DNA from: Ulota crispa
Taxonomy: Eukaryota; Streptophyta; Bryopsida; Orthotrichales; Orthotrichaceae
Reading direction: 5' to 3'
DNA: 64,000 bases
Assembly (NCBI GenBank): GCA_963920765.1
Contig: OY987243.1
Span: forward strand, 13,392,001-13,456,000
Shown here in pieces: positions 1-10,829 of this stretch (the first letter of the stretch is position 1; each line of letters begins with the position of its first letter). A program made the translations under genes and the position numbers. Under the pieces are notes generated by a model, which did not search any database, was not told where the DNA came from, and was given only the letters and a program-made list of their open reading frames with translations.

Positions 1-1
1 A

Positions 2-3000
2 ATGGCAAATTCATCAAATAGACAATCTGTAGCTACTCGATCTGCTCGCCAATCTAATGCAGTACTAAATCAAGAAGATTCTTCTCCTAATCGATCAACA
101 CATCAATCGGTACAAATTCCATCAATACGGCATTCTACAACAACTCAATCAACCAGACCATCTATAGCTAGTGATTTGGTAAATCTTAAAACTGAAACAT
201 GGGAAGATGAAAATACATCCATACAACCTCCATATGCTCCAGCTCGACAATCAATGACTAATAGATCTACTCGACAATCTGCAACCAATCAATCAACAAG
301 ACCATTTGTAGCAAACGATTTTGAAAATACAAATCCACCTTATGAATTTAGATCAAACCATCGATCTGTAAGTGAAAAAAATGTTTATGAAGATGATGGC
401 CAAAATTCACAAAGTGATGTACCATATAGATCATTAAGACAATCAAGAGTTGAACGTTCATCACAACAATCTCCAAATAGTCCATCGGCTCAACAATCAA
501 TGGCCAAAAAATCAGCTCAACAGTCTGCAGTTCCCATTATTGATAATGACCCTCAAGAATTTAACATGGATGAATTATTGCCGTATCAATCTGCACATCA
601 ATCAATGGTTGAACATTCTACTCACCAATCTACAAGACCATCTTTAGCTAATCCATCAGTACGACAATCAACGTCTTATAGATCAAATCAACCACCAATG
701 ACCATGAATGAAGATAGAAATACCTGGCCTGCTGAAGAAGTTCATAAACAACAATCTCCTTATGCGTCAACTCGACAATCTACGGTCAATCAATCAACTA
801 GGCAATCATTAGCCAATCGATCGGCTCGACAATCTGCATTAAACAAATCTACCCGTCCCTCAACAGTCCATGGTTATAATATGGAGAATCAAGAATGGAA
901 TGACGTCAATCAATCAACATCTATACCACTAAGATCTACAAGGCAATCTATAGCAACTAGGTCAATTCGGCCATCCACTGCAAATGCCCGCATTTCATAT
1001 GCTAAAATTGTAGAAGGTGAAGGTGAAATTGGACAATCTAGATCTGTTCGACAATCAAGGGCAAGCAAATCTGCTCGCCAATCTAGGTCAAATAGTCCTA
1101 GTATTGATACAGAGATATTTGAAGGTGAGGATGCATCACCTTCATCAAATTTGTATCCATCAAATCGACAATTGATGGCTACTAGGTCAACTCATCAATC
1201 TGTAGTAAATCCATCAATGCGGCAATCTATGGCTTCTCGATCTAATCGTCAATCTATGGCTAATAAATCAAGACAACAATCATCTAGACCATCGATGGTT
1301 GCAAGGTCAAGTCATCAACCCAATGTAGAAGAATATGAATTATCAAGGCAACAGGAAAATTCATTCAATGTATCCCCATACCAGTCAAATCGTCAATCCA
1401 TGGCAAATAGATCAACAAGACAATCTACAACAAGCCAAAATGTCCAACCATCAGACATAGAAGAATTTACTTATGGGGGAAATGACTTTGAAGATGAATT
1501 TTCTTCAAGTCAACCTTCATTGAAATCAAATCGACAGTCAATGGCAAATCGATCTGCTAGACAATCACAAGCAAACAAATCTACACGGCAATCTATGGGC
1601 ATGAAATCAATGCGTCCTTCTACAATTGATCATCAAAATGTAGACATTCAAATGTATGAGGATGAATTCCCACAAAATCAACAATCGATGGAAAATCAAT
1701 CAATGCGACAATACACTTTAGAAAATTTAGAAGATGAAATTTATCCAAGTCAATTTTCAATAGGTGAAAGGTCAAATCGACAATCTCAAGGAAATAGAAG
1801 TATCAGACAATCTATGGCAAAAAAATCTATTCATCACTCTATTGTTGAAGATCCAAATATAGATTCTCAAATTATGGAACATGAACCACAATTAATGCAA
1901 CAGTCTATATCAAATCATTCTGCACGACAGTCACAAGCTAGTAAATCAGCTCGGCAATCAATGGGAAATAGGTCAACAAGGCCATCCGTTGTAAATCATC
2001 AAAATGTAAATCTTCAAATGTCTGAAGATGAAATCCCCCAAAGACAACAATCTATTGTAAATAGATCACCTCGGCAATCTATGGTCAATCCATTAGCTCG
2101 ACAATCCATGACCAGTCCATCAAATAGACAATCCATGGCCAATTCATCAACTCGACAATCTATGGGCAGTCCATCAACTCGTCAATCCACAACATCAGAT
2201 TTAAATACAAGAGCCCAAATGCTGGAAGAAGAAACTTATTCTAATCAAATACCATTGGGACATCGATCAAATCGACAATCCCAAGCCAATAGATCAAATA
2301 GGCAATCTTTAGGGCTTAGATCTGCTCATCAATCTACAATTGATGATCCAAATTTTGAATTTCAAATGTCCAACAATGAGCCTCAATCTATGCGTCAATC
2401 AATGGCTAATAGATTGGCTCAACAATCACAAGGCAATCAATCAGCTCGCCAATCAATGGGTAAAAAATCAGCTCGACAATCAACAACAAATGATCAAAAC
2501 TTGGAACTTCAAATTTTAGATGATGACATTCAATTAAGACATTCTCCTTATATAGCACGCCAATCTATGGATAATAGATCAGCTCGTCAATCATCAAGAG
2601 AACCAGAGTTTTTAGAAGATGAAACATTAATGAGTCAAGGGCCTATGCGGTCAAATCGTCAATCTAGGGGAAATATGTCTACTCATCAGTCTATAGTGGG
2701 AGGCCCTAATTATCAAAGTGGAATGTTGGAAAATGAAGTTCATATGATTGATCCATCATATAGATCAGTACAACAATCCATGACTGAAACTCAAGCGTCT
2801 AGAAGATCATCTTTTGATGAACAACTCCAAAATCAATTGAATGAAGATGAACTTTCAAGAGTGGGGTCATATTCTGGTGATCAATTTGAACAAAATATTA
2901 ATAATGAAGAATCAAGATTAAATTTGGAACCTTCACAAAATATTCCAATACCATCTAGATTTGTAACTCTTGAAGTGCGATCTAATGTACAAAAAGAATC

Positions 3001-3346
3001 ACTTGATAAGTTCTTGGTTGGTGGATGGGATAGTGTAACTTTAAAAATTCCACCTGAAATGCACTCACTTTTACACGGTATCCGCAACTCATTATCCTCT
3101 GATAATAATGTAGATTTAGAACAACACATGGCTGATATAGGTGAAGGAAATGATGGTCAATGTTCAGCCAACATTCGAATATTGTACTCTGGAATTTACA
3201 ATTCTAATCAAGAGCCAACAAATAATGATTTGTATGAACAGAGTCAAGTTCCACATGTTCATTTTGGATCTGATAATTCTAATTGTCCTGGTTGTGATGT
3301 TGAGAAAGAGCAAGGTACAGTGAGATTTAACATTGAAGAGTCATAA
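2..3346 (+). CDS. Low-complexity protein of RQS nonapeptide repeats, 3' part of gene
   Basis: An open frame runs from the window edge to a TAA at 3344-3346, giving at least 1114 residues. The frame is already inside the repeat at its first codon, so the true start is probably upstream and the first ATG (base 2) need not be the initiator. Residues 1 to about 950 are built from a nine-residue unit of the form RQSMANRSA. It has about three dozen exact RQS cores, with HQS, QQS and RPS variants, in blocks of two to five units. The blocks are separated by acidic linkers of 20-30 residues (for example EDEFPQ, LEEETYSNQ, LDDDIQL). The last ~150 residues are non-repetitive and contain two CPGC-like cysteines. 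There is no membrane segment or recognisable domain. The many R-x-x-S sites suggest a heavily phosphorylated disordered protein, which is inference. I do not recognise the family. A possible AATAAA polyadenylation signal lies at 3412-3417. Confidence 0.75.
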   Translation: MANSSNRQSVATRSARQSNAVLNQEDSSPNRSTHQSVQIPSIRHSTTTQSTRPSIASDLVNLKTETWEDENTSIQPPYAPARQSMTNRSTRQSATNQSTRPFVANDFENTNPPYEFRSNHRSVSEKNVYEDDGQNSQSDVPYRSLRQSRVERSSQQSPNSPSAQQSMAKKSAQQSAVPIIDNDPQEFNMDELLPYQSAHQSMVEHSTHQSTRPSLANPSVRQSTSYRSNQPPMTMNEDRNTWPAEEVHKQQSPYASTRQSTVNQSTRQSLANRSARQSALNKSTRPSTVHGYNMENQEWNDVNQSTSIPLRSTRQSIATRSIRPSTANARISYAKIVEGEGEIGQSRSVRQSRASKSARQSRSNSPSIDTEIFEGEDASPSSNLYPSNRQLMATRSTHQSVVNPSMRQSMASRSNRQSMANKSRQQSSRPSMVARSSHQPNVEEYELSRQQENSFNVSPYQSNRQSMANRSTRQSTTSQNVQPSDIEEFTYGGNDFEDEFSSSQPSLKSNRQSMANRSARQSQANKSTRQSMGMKSMRPSTIDHQNVDIQMYEDEFPQNQQSMENQSMRQYTLENLEDEIYPSQFSIGERSNRQSQGNRSIRQSMAKKSIHHSIVEDPNIDSQIMEHEPQLMQQSISNHSARQSQASKSARQSMGNRSTRPSVVNHQNVNLQMSEDEIPQRQQSIVNRSPRQSMVNPLARQSMTSPSNRQSMANSSTRQSMGSPSTRQSTTSDLNTRAQMLEEETYSNQIPLGHRSNRQSQANRSNRQSLGLRSAHQSTIDDPNFEFQMSNNEPQSMRQSMANRLAQQSQGNQSARQSMGKKSARQSTTNDQNLELQILDDDIQLRHSPYIARQSMDNRSARQSSREPEFLEDETLMSQGPMRSNRQSRGNMSTHQSIVGGPNYQSGMLENEVHMIDPSYRSVQQSMTETQASRRSSFDEQLQNQLNEDELSRVGSYSGDQFEQNINNEESRLNLEPSQNIPIPSRFVTLEVRSNVQKESLDKFLVGGWDSVTLKIPPEMHSLLHGIRNSLSSDNNVDLEQHMADIGEGNDGQCSANIRILYSGIYNSNQEPTNNDLYEQSQVPHVHFGSDNSNCPGCDVEKEQGTVRFNIEES

Positions 3347-4252
3347 GGTAAAGATTTATAAACTATAATTGTATCTCATAGGATACTAATGCTTTGCAAC
3401 TTTCTATTGAAAATAAAGAAAGTGCATGTAAGGCATTAAGTTAAAATTCAATAACACTATCATTTGGCAAGTATCTAATTTGGTGAAATTAACCAAATTT
3501 TAAACACAATTGTCTATCCAAATATGAAAAGTCAAATTTACTAAAAGAAAATTAACTATGCCAATGAGAGTTCTTTTTAATGTTTTGATTCTTGAAACCA
3601 TTCAAAAATAAGCACAAAGAACCAAAATTGATATTTCATGCAAAGACAAATCTATTAAGGTGTTTTGATAAAAAAAAACTATAATGCAATCAATACTTCA
3701 AAACACAATCAACAACAATCATGTTAAGAAAAAATTCAACAAAGTAATGATTTACAAAGTAATCAACAAGAATAACCAACATAAATTTTGAAAAAATTCC
3801 ATCAACAATTGTTAAAATGAATAACAAACATGTGGTATTGTACTATATATGGCAAACCAAGATTGAAACATCGAATAACGATTTAGATGTTTGAATATTA
3901 ATCTTTCTTTTCTATTGATTTTTAATGCAAAATGATATCAAAACAAATTGGTGAGTGATTAGGCAAAGTTTTTGATGTAAACCTTACAATGATTAATTTG
4001 ATCATATTGGTAAGCATAAGCCACTATGAGTTCAAAGTGAAATGATCATTACAACCCAAGTACGCAACTATACACATTGAGTTGGTTTAAACTTTGGTGT
4101 AAACAAAATTCAACATAAATTGTAGCTCAATTTTGATAGAGGAGGAATAAGCTTTTTTTTGGCACAAGAAGATTTGAACTTCAAATAGGAAATAATCAAA
4201 GAAATAGGTGCATTCACGAAGCCAAAACATGGCAACAAAAGAACCACATGAC
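3347..4252. other. AT-rich spacer without a gene
   Basis: The 3' UTR of the preceding gene followed by AT-rich DNA. I see no ORF with coding character, no RNA gene and no clear repeat termini. Confidence 0.5.
3412..3417 (+). promoter_or_regulatory. Candidate polyadenylation signal of the RQS-repeat gene
   Basis: AATAAA lies 66 bases after the stop codon, at a normal 3'-UTR distance. Such hexamers are common by chance in AT-rich DNA. Confidence 0.35.
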
Positions 4253-4673
4253 TTAACCCTTAGACATCTGAAAGACCCTTTGCAACCAATACAAGTACAA
4301 AGCATTTTTCATGTATTTGGAATGAATCCACAGCTTTACTACATTTGAGATCAACAAAGAAGTTGAAATATAGATCAATGCAATTCTAGTGAGATGTTTG
4401 AGATCCCAAATTAAAGCATCTTGTTGGTAGCAAATGGCAATGGTACAACAACGTATCTAATATGTCCATGGGGACGTTTGAGCATGCCATTGTGACCAAA
4501 TACAATACAAGATATTTTTCTTGTATTTAGAATGGATCCACACTTTTCCTATGATTGAGGTCAACGTGATCCTAGTTGAGATCCCAAATTAAAACTTTTT
4601 GATAATAATAAATGCCAATTATACAACTACGTATGTACTATGCCCTACGGATGTTCAAGGGTTCAAGGGTTAT
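4253..4673. mobile_element. TTAA-bounded MITE, two units in tandem
   Basis: The left end reads TTAACCC and the right end is CAAGGGTTCAAGGGTTATAA. Inside are two successive copies of a ~200-bp unit. Each copy contains 'ttgtatttgga'-type sequence, 'gagatcaac', 'gagatcccaaattaaa' and a 'tactatgccc'-like 3' part. The same unit recurs as single copies at 16427-16668, 54678-54910 and 57655-57920. No coding capacity. Confidence 0.6.
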
Positions 4674-4766
4674 AACTGACAATTTCTTTTGACCTACATG
4701 CAACCTCATCCATGAAGAAAACAACGTTGTATACCTACTCATGGTGTAACTAGCTCCCAAATGGGG

Positions 4767-5240
4767 CTACAGATCTTTCTTCTGTGTGGATTTCCGTAAC
4801 AAAAGATTCAAGGACAGGAAACCTAGGTAAAATGTCTGCAAGAACCAAAGAGCCTCATTTCGGGGATCCACTTTGCGAGCTAAGTAGAGAGCAAATGCTG
4901 CCTCCACGACATGTGCCAACACTACAACATAGAAAACAGATTGCCATAGCTGAGGAGGTCCTACAACGTACATACCGTCACGAAGCATTTCTAAAGGACC
5001 AAGGACAGAAGGAGGCAAGAAAGCAGCCGAGAAGAGTACAACTGCGAGAAGAGTCACAAAAATCCAGTTCACCAAGGACGGAGTTTGGAACTTGGATTGA
5101 GGTTGAGAAGTGCAATCCTGGTCTAGCGTGTTGTTGGTCTCTGACGGAATTGGTGTCGTCGTCGTTAAGGTTTTTTCGTTGGCTGCGTCCTTTACAGCTC
5201 CATTTGCAGTCGTTGGTAAATCCACAGGGAGCAATTTAAC
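4767..5240 (-). CDS. Three-pass membrane protein, TMEM254/DUF4499-like (last exon)
   Basis: The frame ends with TAG at 4767. Counting from the Leu at 5234, hydrophobic segments lie at about residues 54-73, 97-119 and 128-146. The C-terminal half carries LGP, then LAHVVEAAFALYLA, then LWFLQTFYLGFLSL, an order that recalls animal TMEM254 (LGP, HVGE, LWFLQTFFFG). The protein ends KKDL, which fits a KKxx dilysine ER-retrieval signal. There is no ATG in frame before the first membrane segment, and an in-frame TGA lies at 5247-5249. The sequence at 5241 reads CACAG on the minus strand, a good 3' splice site, so this is a terminal exon starting at about 5240. The first exon was not identified. Function is unknown; the family name comes from the motif pattern only. 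Confidence 0.6.
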   Translation of the reverse strand, partial: VKLLPVDLPTTANGAVKDAANEKTLTTTTPIPSETNNTLDQDCTSQPQSKFQTPSLVNWIFVTLLAVVLFSAAFLPPSVLGPLEMLRDGMYVVGPPQLWQSVFYVVVLAHVVEAAFALYLARKVDPRNEALWFLQTFYLGFLSLNLLLRKSTQKKDL

Positions 5241-5858
5241 CTGTGTTCAAAAATCGACATTTCTAGTGAAAATGGATTGTCCTCGTTCTAGCTCTCACTC
5301 TCGAGTTTATTCAAAGTAGCCCTACTGGGATCGAATGACTCTTTCAAAAACTTAAAGAGTGGGTGCGCCACAACCAAGCCATGACCAAACTAGCAACTAG
5401 ACTTAACAATGTAGAGCAAAAAACAAGCAACGAGTAAAAGACAAGCACGGTCCCCAACAATATGATCTTCACACAGTTTCCGCGTTGAAAACTCATTGAT
5501 GCCTTAGAACTAAGTATCGGAAACAGCAAAGGCATTCTCTCTAACCCATAACGTATTGGTCATGCAACCTGTCAATAAAAAATTGACCCTACAGGTGGTA
5601 CAGAAAAAGCATACATGTATAACAACCCTCTCTTTTCAAGCCTCTTAAACGCAGAAACGACGTTGATCACCTAAATTTTGTAGAATTATGGAAACAAGCT
5701 CAAAGTAGTTTACGAATGTATCGAGAGTAGCATTAGCTAAATAGCTATCACCGTACAATGACCAACATCTTAGTCGCACCTTCATATTGATTGCATATGT
5801 AGTCCAACAGAGTATCAAAAATGGAATTAGTAGTTGTGCACATCCTCCTATAAAAAAA
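5241..5858. other. Presumed intron or 5' region of the TMEM254-like gene
   Basis: Must hold, or lead to, the missing first exon. A 63-codon hydrophobic minus-strand frame (5344-5535) and a 99-codon one (5645-5944, running into the fold-back element) are present, but neither has clear splice signals joining it in frame to the exon at 5240. Confidence 0.35.
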
Positions 5859-6406
5859 AGGGGGAAATTACAAAATGAGTAACAAAAAGGAAAGAAATTA
5901 CTGTTTGGGTAACGATTTGAAAGTAACTGCAGTTTGGGTAACAAAATCTGATAATCTCAACACGTTCCGCAACTGCCAAGGGTGCAAGCCGTTGAAGCTT
6001 GCGTCAATGCCATTGCCAACTAGTTGTTTGTCATGATCCTGGTTCTCTTGATCATGATCAGTTGCGACCCTTGCTTGCACCTAGCTGCCAACGTTTGCCA
6101 AACAAGTGTAGATCACACACTATCAAGGAACAAGCGGTACCTGCAAGCAAAGGGCAAGTGATCGTTCCTTGATAGTGTGTGATCTGCAATTGTTTGGCAA
6201 ACGTTGGCAGCTAGGTGCAAGCAAGGGTCGCAACTGATCATGATCAAGAGAACCAAGATCATGACAAACAACTAGTTGGCAATGGCATTGACGCAAGCTT
6301 CAACGGCTTGCACCCTTGGCAGTTGCGGAACGTGTTGAGGTTATCAGATTTTGTTACCCAAATGGTAAATTCTTTCCTTTTTGTTACTCATTTTGTAAAT
6401 GCCCCT
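5859..6406. mobile_element. 548-bp fold-back element with nearly identical arms
   Basis: The left arm (about 5859-6132) and right arm (about 6164-6406) are inverted repeats around a ~30-base spacer. The identity is very high, with only scattered mismatches over some 240 bases. The main difference is a 29-base partial duplication in the left arm, in which the motif TTTGGGTAAC occurs twice. The outer ends are AGGGG-like and the flanks are A-rich, so a target duplication cannot be read. Because the arms match, the same short frame beginning MQARVATDHDQ appears on both strands; this is a by-product of symmetry. Arm identity implies a recent origin or gene conversion between arms. Confidence 0.8.
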
Positions 6407-6777
6407 AAAAAATGCTTGAAGAGTAACTTATATAATACAAAGATTGATCGTTTTCTGAAGCCCAATCCTTTGATACGTAGACTTAGGGTTTCACAAAATG
6501 ACCTCTATTAATCCCACGAGGTCAATTTCAGAACTCTACATGGCGGTGAACAAGTTCGAGAAAGGAGATTCCCATTTATTAAAATGTTAGTGATCTAAAA
6601 CCCTGCACTTCAGAAAAAGGTGGTAGTTCCAAGACTACTGGAATGACATCGGAAATTCTTTGAAATCGGCCACCCAGTCCAACTCAGATCAAAGTACAAG
6701 CTTCCTAAAGGTCGCTTCTAATTCAACGCTATTAACTCCTAATCATTCTAAACTACACATCTTGATCTCGTGCCACA

Positions 6778-9700
6778 TTAGGGTGCTGACAAAATGACCT
6801 GCTTGATGTCGGGAAACTTGTCTTTGATAGCTGCCTGAATACCCATGCCGATTGGTGGAGGTCCTTGGTATTTGACTTGGCACTCGCCTTTCACGGTGTC
6901 GACCAACACCACCTCAACTGAACCACCGTAGTTACGAATGGCAGGTCTCAACATTTCCAAATGAGCATCAACAGCCTGGAAGACAACAAAAATTAAATCA
7001 GCGAGTTAGTAACCCTGCCCACTTATTTAGTCCAGAATCCACAGTTTCGACATGAACTTTGTATCTTCATAACGAACGAAATCAGAAGAAGAAAAGAAAA
7101 ACAATAAGAACAACAAAAATACAGCCTGATTTCTACATCTAACAATTTAAACCTATTTTGTGTCATGTACCCTAACACATAAGGGTACTTCTCTCACAAC
7201 CGAGGCCTACAATAGTAGTTCCCCAATGATCTGACAAAAAGGATTGCTATTTCTATTTCCTCCCTCGTTGATATCGAGGGGTTTCCACTCACACTGTCCA
7301 ATAATGTCTCTTCATAAATGAAGATTCTATTGAAAGATTGAGCTTAGGTTTCCCCCAACAATAGTAAAAATTACTCATACAATGTGATATGCGACATGGA
7401 AGCTAAGGACAGTGACTCAAGCTCACAGGAATGCTGGCACCGATCTGTTGCTTGTCAACTTGGACGACTTCCTTCAAAAGGTCTCCAAATTTCTCCATTA
7501 GAACTCTTTCTATGCCCATTTTCATCGTACTTGTGGAGCTCGGGCATGTGCCACAGGCACCTACACAGGCGAATTCAGATGAGAATAATCAGTCAGAAAA
7601 GTTTAAATATGCAAGCATTTTCTTAAGCCAGTACCTAATCCGATCTGGTAGAGGTCGAAGCCCATTCAGTCTGCTTCCATTGCATCGAGGATGAACCGGA
7701 CTTTGAGAAGTAAATGAGGTAAGAGTAAAGTTCGTATTTCTAAGTGAGTTTCGTAGCCTCTTCTCCAATCTCACTTAGCATTTATAGCTAGACTATAGGG
7801 TCAACTGTGGAATGATGAAGCAAACAAAGGACAACCAGATAAACAGATTTGGTTTTACTGGAAACTATCGAAGGCCAAAATGCTGAAATACCTTGCAAGC
7901 GTAATGAAACTACACCACCTTCCACGCCCACAACCTCGACATTGCCTCCATCAGCAATCAGGTAAGGCCGCACTTCGTCAAGAACCTTATCTACGTTCTC
8001 CACAGTGAAGTCATAAGTTTCTGCAGAGTACAGTCCACCTGCCTGAGAGCCTGAAGCAAATGGGCTAACGATGGGTTCTGAAACTTCAGTCTTAGTCGGT
8101 ACATCTACGACATTGTCCTCGGCATTCAAGGCTCCGCCATTGGCGACTCGAGGATCAAAGGTTTGCTTCGTTTGTCCATCAATGACGCTACTCCAGTCAT
8201 CTCCCTCCACAGCCTGCAGACTGTCGGTTCAGAAGGATTGCAAACAACACTATGATACTAGAACAGATGATAATGAATACCGAGTTCTCATTCACAAGTA
8301 ACAAACATGTGCAAAAGTCAGAATTCAACTTCTGCTATAACGATTCGCCAGGATAGCACAAAAACGTAAAAAGGAGTCCAGCCAGGTACAGAATGGCCAC
8401 ACGCGGGAAATAAATTGGGTGACGTCAAAACGGGCAAACTTTAAGAACAGAACGATATATAATATATTCTATTGAGTGTGTGATACGTTAATTCCTAGGT
8501 TTGATGCTAGCTCAAATACCATGTAGAAGTGTTCATGTCAATGGATAAGCTTGGAATACAATTTAGTGAGCATTGGATCTTCTGTTCGTCACTTATGAGA
8601 CTGAGTGACTATAATTCATTCAAAGTTTCTTTACGGTGGTCTCAAGGAATACAATTAACAAAAAAAAGTTCATTTACTCTATTTTGGCAGCACATTAAAT
8701 CATGTATGGCGCTAAATAGAATGAATGGTGTAAATTCATGGGAAAATTTCATGGATACCCCTGAAATTTGCAATATTTTCATAGATACCCCTGCTTTTTC
8801 AGAAACATCAGAGATACCCTTGCACCAAAAAAATTAGGCGTTTCTTTTGTTGTGCATGCCACTTTCCTTCTTCCTTTGTGCGCACACATAAGAAGAAAGA
8901 AGTAGTGTGTGCCCAAAGGGAGAAGGAAAATGGCATGTATAACAAAACAAATGCCTAAATTTTTTGGTCCAAGAATATTTGTGATATTTCTGAAAAAGCA
9001 GGGGTATCTATGAAAATATTGCAAACTTCAGGGGTATCTATGAAATTATTACAAACGTCAAGGGTATCCAGGAAATTTTCCCTAAATTCATTAATTACAC
9101 CAAACTGAGAAAAGAGATGATGTGGGAATTTAAATACCTGCAGCAGCTTGAGTCTGCGAGTGCGAGCATCATCCTCCTCTCCCACAACATCATCAAACAA
9201 ATTCTCGCCCATAGCTTTGCGCATCTTGAGCTTCTTCTCCTCATACTCGATCTTCTCCTGTTCGGACATGCGAGCCAATCCGTTCCCAGCTCCTTCCCAA
9301 TCTCCCCTCTCTTCATCATTTCCAGGAGCAGGACCAACTGCGTCCAACCACCGCTGCTTCTCCTCCTCCAGCTTCGCCCGCGTGATCAATGCAGCTTCAG
9401 TGTACATCTTCACTCTTAAAAAGCAACTCTTCTCCTCTCCAACCCTAGTTCTCAAGCTCTTCAGCGTGGACACCACATTACGCGAGTAACTGACGTACTG
9501 CAAAGACTGCTCTGAGTTATAAATTGCAAAGACGCCTGCGAATTTAAAACTCTCACGGGGCAAGATGTAAGCGTCGAAGGACACCACAGCATTGCCGTCG
9601 TCCTCTCCCTCACGGCCTTTGAATTCTATCCCCGACGAGGATCCGTGCACCTCGGCTCCGCCTTCGCCGTAGAGAAAGCCGTGCAGTCCCTTGTGGCCTT

Positions 9701-9959
9701 CCGGTACAGCGTCGTCGGTCACGACGCTCGAGAGAGACTGAAGAGCTTCCCTTTGCGCATCAGTCTTCGCAGACACGAAGAAGCTCTTTCGTTCGTCGCG
9801 CTTGGCGTTGTTCACTTGCGCTAACACCACCGCTCGGAGTTGTCTGGAGAGAGATCCCGTCATGCATTGCGACCTCGAGCTCTCGCATGTGATGAGCCTT
9901 GACGCTGATGCGGTCAGGGAGGCCACTGTCGTGCCTGCTCTGCACGCCATTGCCTCCAT
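6778..9959 (-). CDS. NFU-type iron-sulfur scaffold with N-terminal GIY-YIG-like domain
   Basis: Four exons join with intact frame: 9959-9138, 8213-7892, 7560-7427 and 6975-6778 (822+322+134+198 nt, 491 residues). All introns are GT-AG. The start is the first ATG in the open frame (9959). Residues 1-55 are rich in Ser, Ala, Thr and Arg and look like a plastid transit peptide. Residues 139-220 (GVFAIY, then QYVSYSRN, then an EEEKQRW helix) resemble the GIY-YIG-type domain of plastid glutaredoxin S16; the second signature is degenerate (YVS rather than YIG). Residues 225-272 are charged and helical. The NFU domain starts near residue 330 (VRPYLIADGGNVEV) and has the cluster-binding C384-GT-C387. 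A second NFU-like domain from residue 427 lacks the CxxC, as in plant plastid NFU1-3 proteins, which are only ~230 residues long. Expected role: assembling and passing Fe-S clusters in plastids. Confidence 0.85.
8740..9082. mobile_element. Mutator-like MITE, copy 1 (in intron 1 of the NFU gene)
   Basis: The element begins GGGAAAATTTCATGGATACC and ends with its inverted complement. Nearly the whole 343 bp folds back on itself, the centre carrying CCTTCTCCCTTTGTG-type sequence in both orientations. It is flanked by a perfect 9-bp direct repeat TAAATTCAT (8731-8739 and 9083-9091). Duplications of 9 bp are characteristic of Mutator-like elements. It has no coding capacity. Confidence 0.85.
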
Positions 9960-10261
9960 CCTCTCTAAAAACTCCAAAAATTCACCACAACTCCACTAAA
10001 ATTCGTATTGCATCTCCGGCCAGAAAAAAAAACCTCCTCACACTCTGTAAACATAGTAACATCAAACCGGCCATCTTCGGTCAACAATGACGATTATTCT
10101 CGAACCTAACACTCACACGCCATACGCATCTTCAACAAAATATGAACAAATTCAACACCAAAGACCTTTAAGCGTCGTAACTAAGTACAAAGAGATAAAA
10201 GAATTCTTAACTTAGCTGAAACCCTAAGCAAGAGCCTGAAGCAAGGTCCAAAAAAAACAGA
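9960..10261 (-). promoter_or_regulatory. 5' UTR and probable promoter of the NFU gene
   Basis: The stretch immediately upstream of the NFU start codon, moderately AT-rich. No TATA box or other defined element can be assigned with confidence. Confidence 0.35.
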
Positions 10262-10540
10262 GCCGAACGATCCACAAAACATCACCAAAAATCACAGAAA
10301 TTACAGAAGTCACAGAAATCACAGAAAAATGGCGGAAAAAGCTCAAAAAATCACAGAAAATCACAGAAATCACCAAAAATCACGGAAACTCACAGAAATC
10401 ACAGAAAACACAGAAAACCACAGAAATCACAGAAAATTACAGAAGTTACAGAAATCACAGAAAAATGGCAGAAAATCACAGAAGTCACAGAAATGACAGA
10501 AAAATGGCGGAAAAGGCTCAAAAAAATCGCAGAAAAGTTG
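10262..10540. repeat. Tandem array of CACAGAAAT-like units
   Basis: About 25-30 degenerate copies of a 9-10-bp unit (TCACAGAAA and relatives). A higher-order segment containing AAAATGGCGGAAAAGCTC occurs near 10328 and again near 10500. The array lies just upstream of the NFU promoter. Confidence 0.75.
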
Positions 10541-10829
10541 AGGAGGAGAGTGCCGGACCTGAAGGAGTGCAGTCTAATCGGAAATAAGTTAGGCACAGGA
10601 ATTGCTGTGCGTTGCGAGAGAATCGTTGTGCGTGCAGCAGAAAGAGTGAAAGAGAAGGAAATATGGAAGGGAAGGGAAAGGGGGATGGTGCGAGGGATTT
10701 GGGAGCACCAGTGGCGGACCTGCGCTTGGGATGATTCAGTTTTGGATAAAAGGGCCGGCCCTTCGTTTTCTCCCACCAGTGACCGACTGACCGGGTAGAT
10801 CTTGAGCCTTCACCGGCCTGTTTTTTTAA
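10541..10829. other. GC-richer spacer without a clear gene
   Basis: Overlapping frames exist on both strands but neither has recognisable protein character. The minus-strand one runs back into the CACAGAAAT array. It may be part of an unrecognised element or an upstream transcript. Confidence 0.25.

Noticed and set aside
5898..6511. Matching frames (MQARVATDHDQ...) on both arms of the fold-back
   Set aside because: They are the same sequence read on opposite arms. They carry no domain and run into unrelated sequence at one end.
8509..8522. TGGTATTTGAGC on the minus strand, like an LTR primer site (TGGTATCAGAGC)
   Set aside because: An imperfect 12-base match inside the NFU intron, with no LTR, polypurine tract or target duplication around it.
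10399..10798. Overlapping frames on both strands upstream of NFU
   Set aside because: One is largely read through the CACAGAAAT tandem array. Neither shows conserved protein character.
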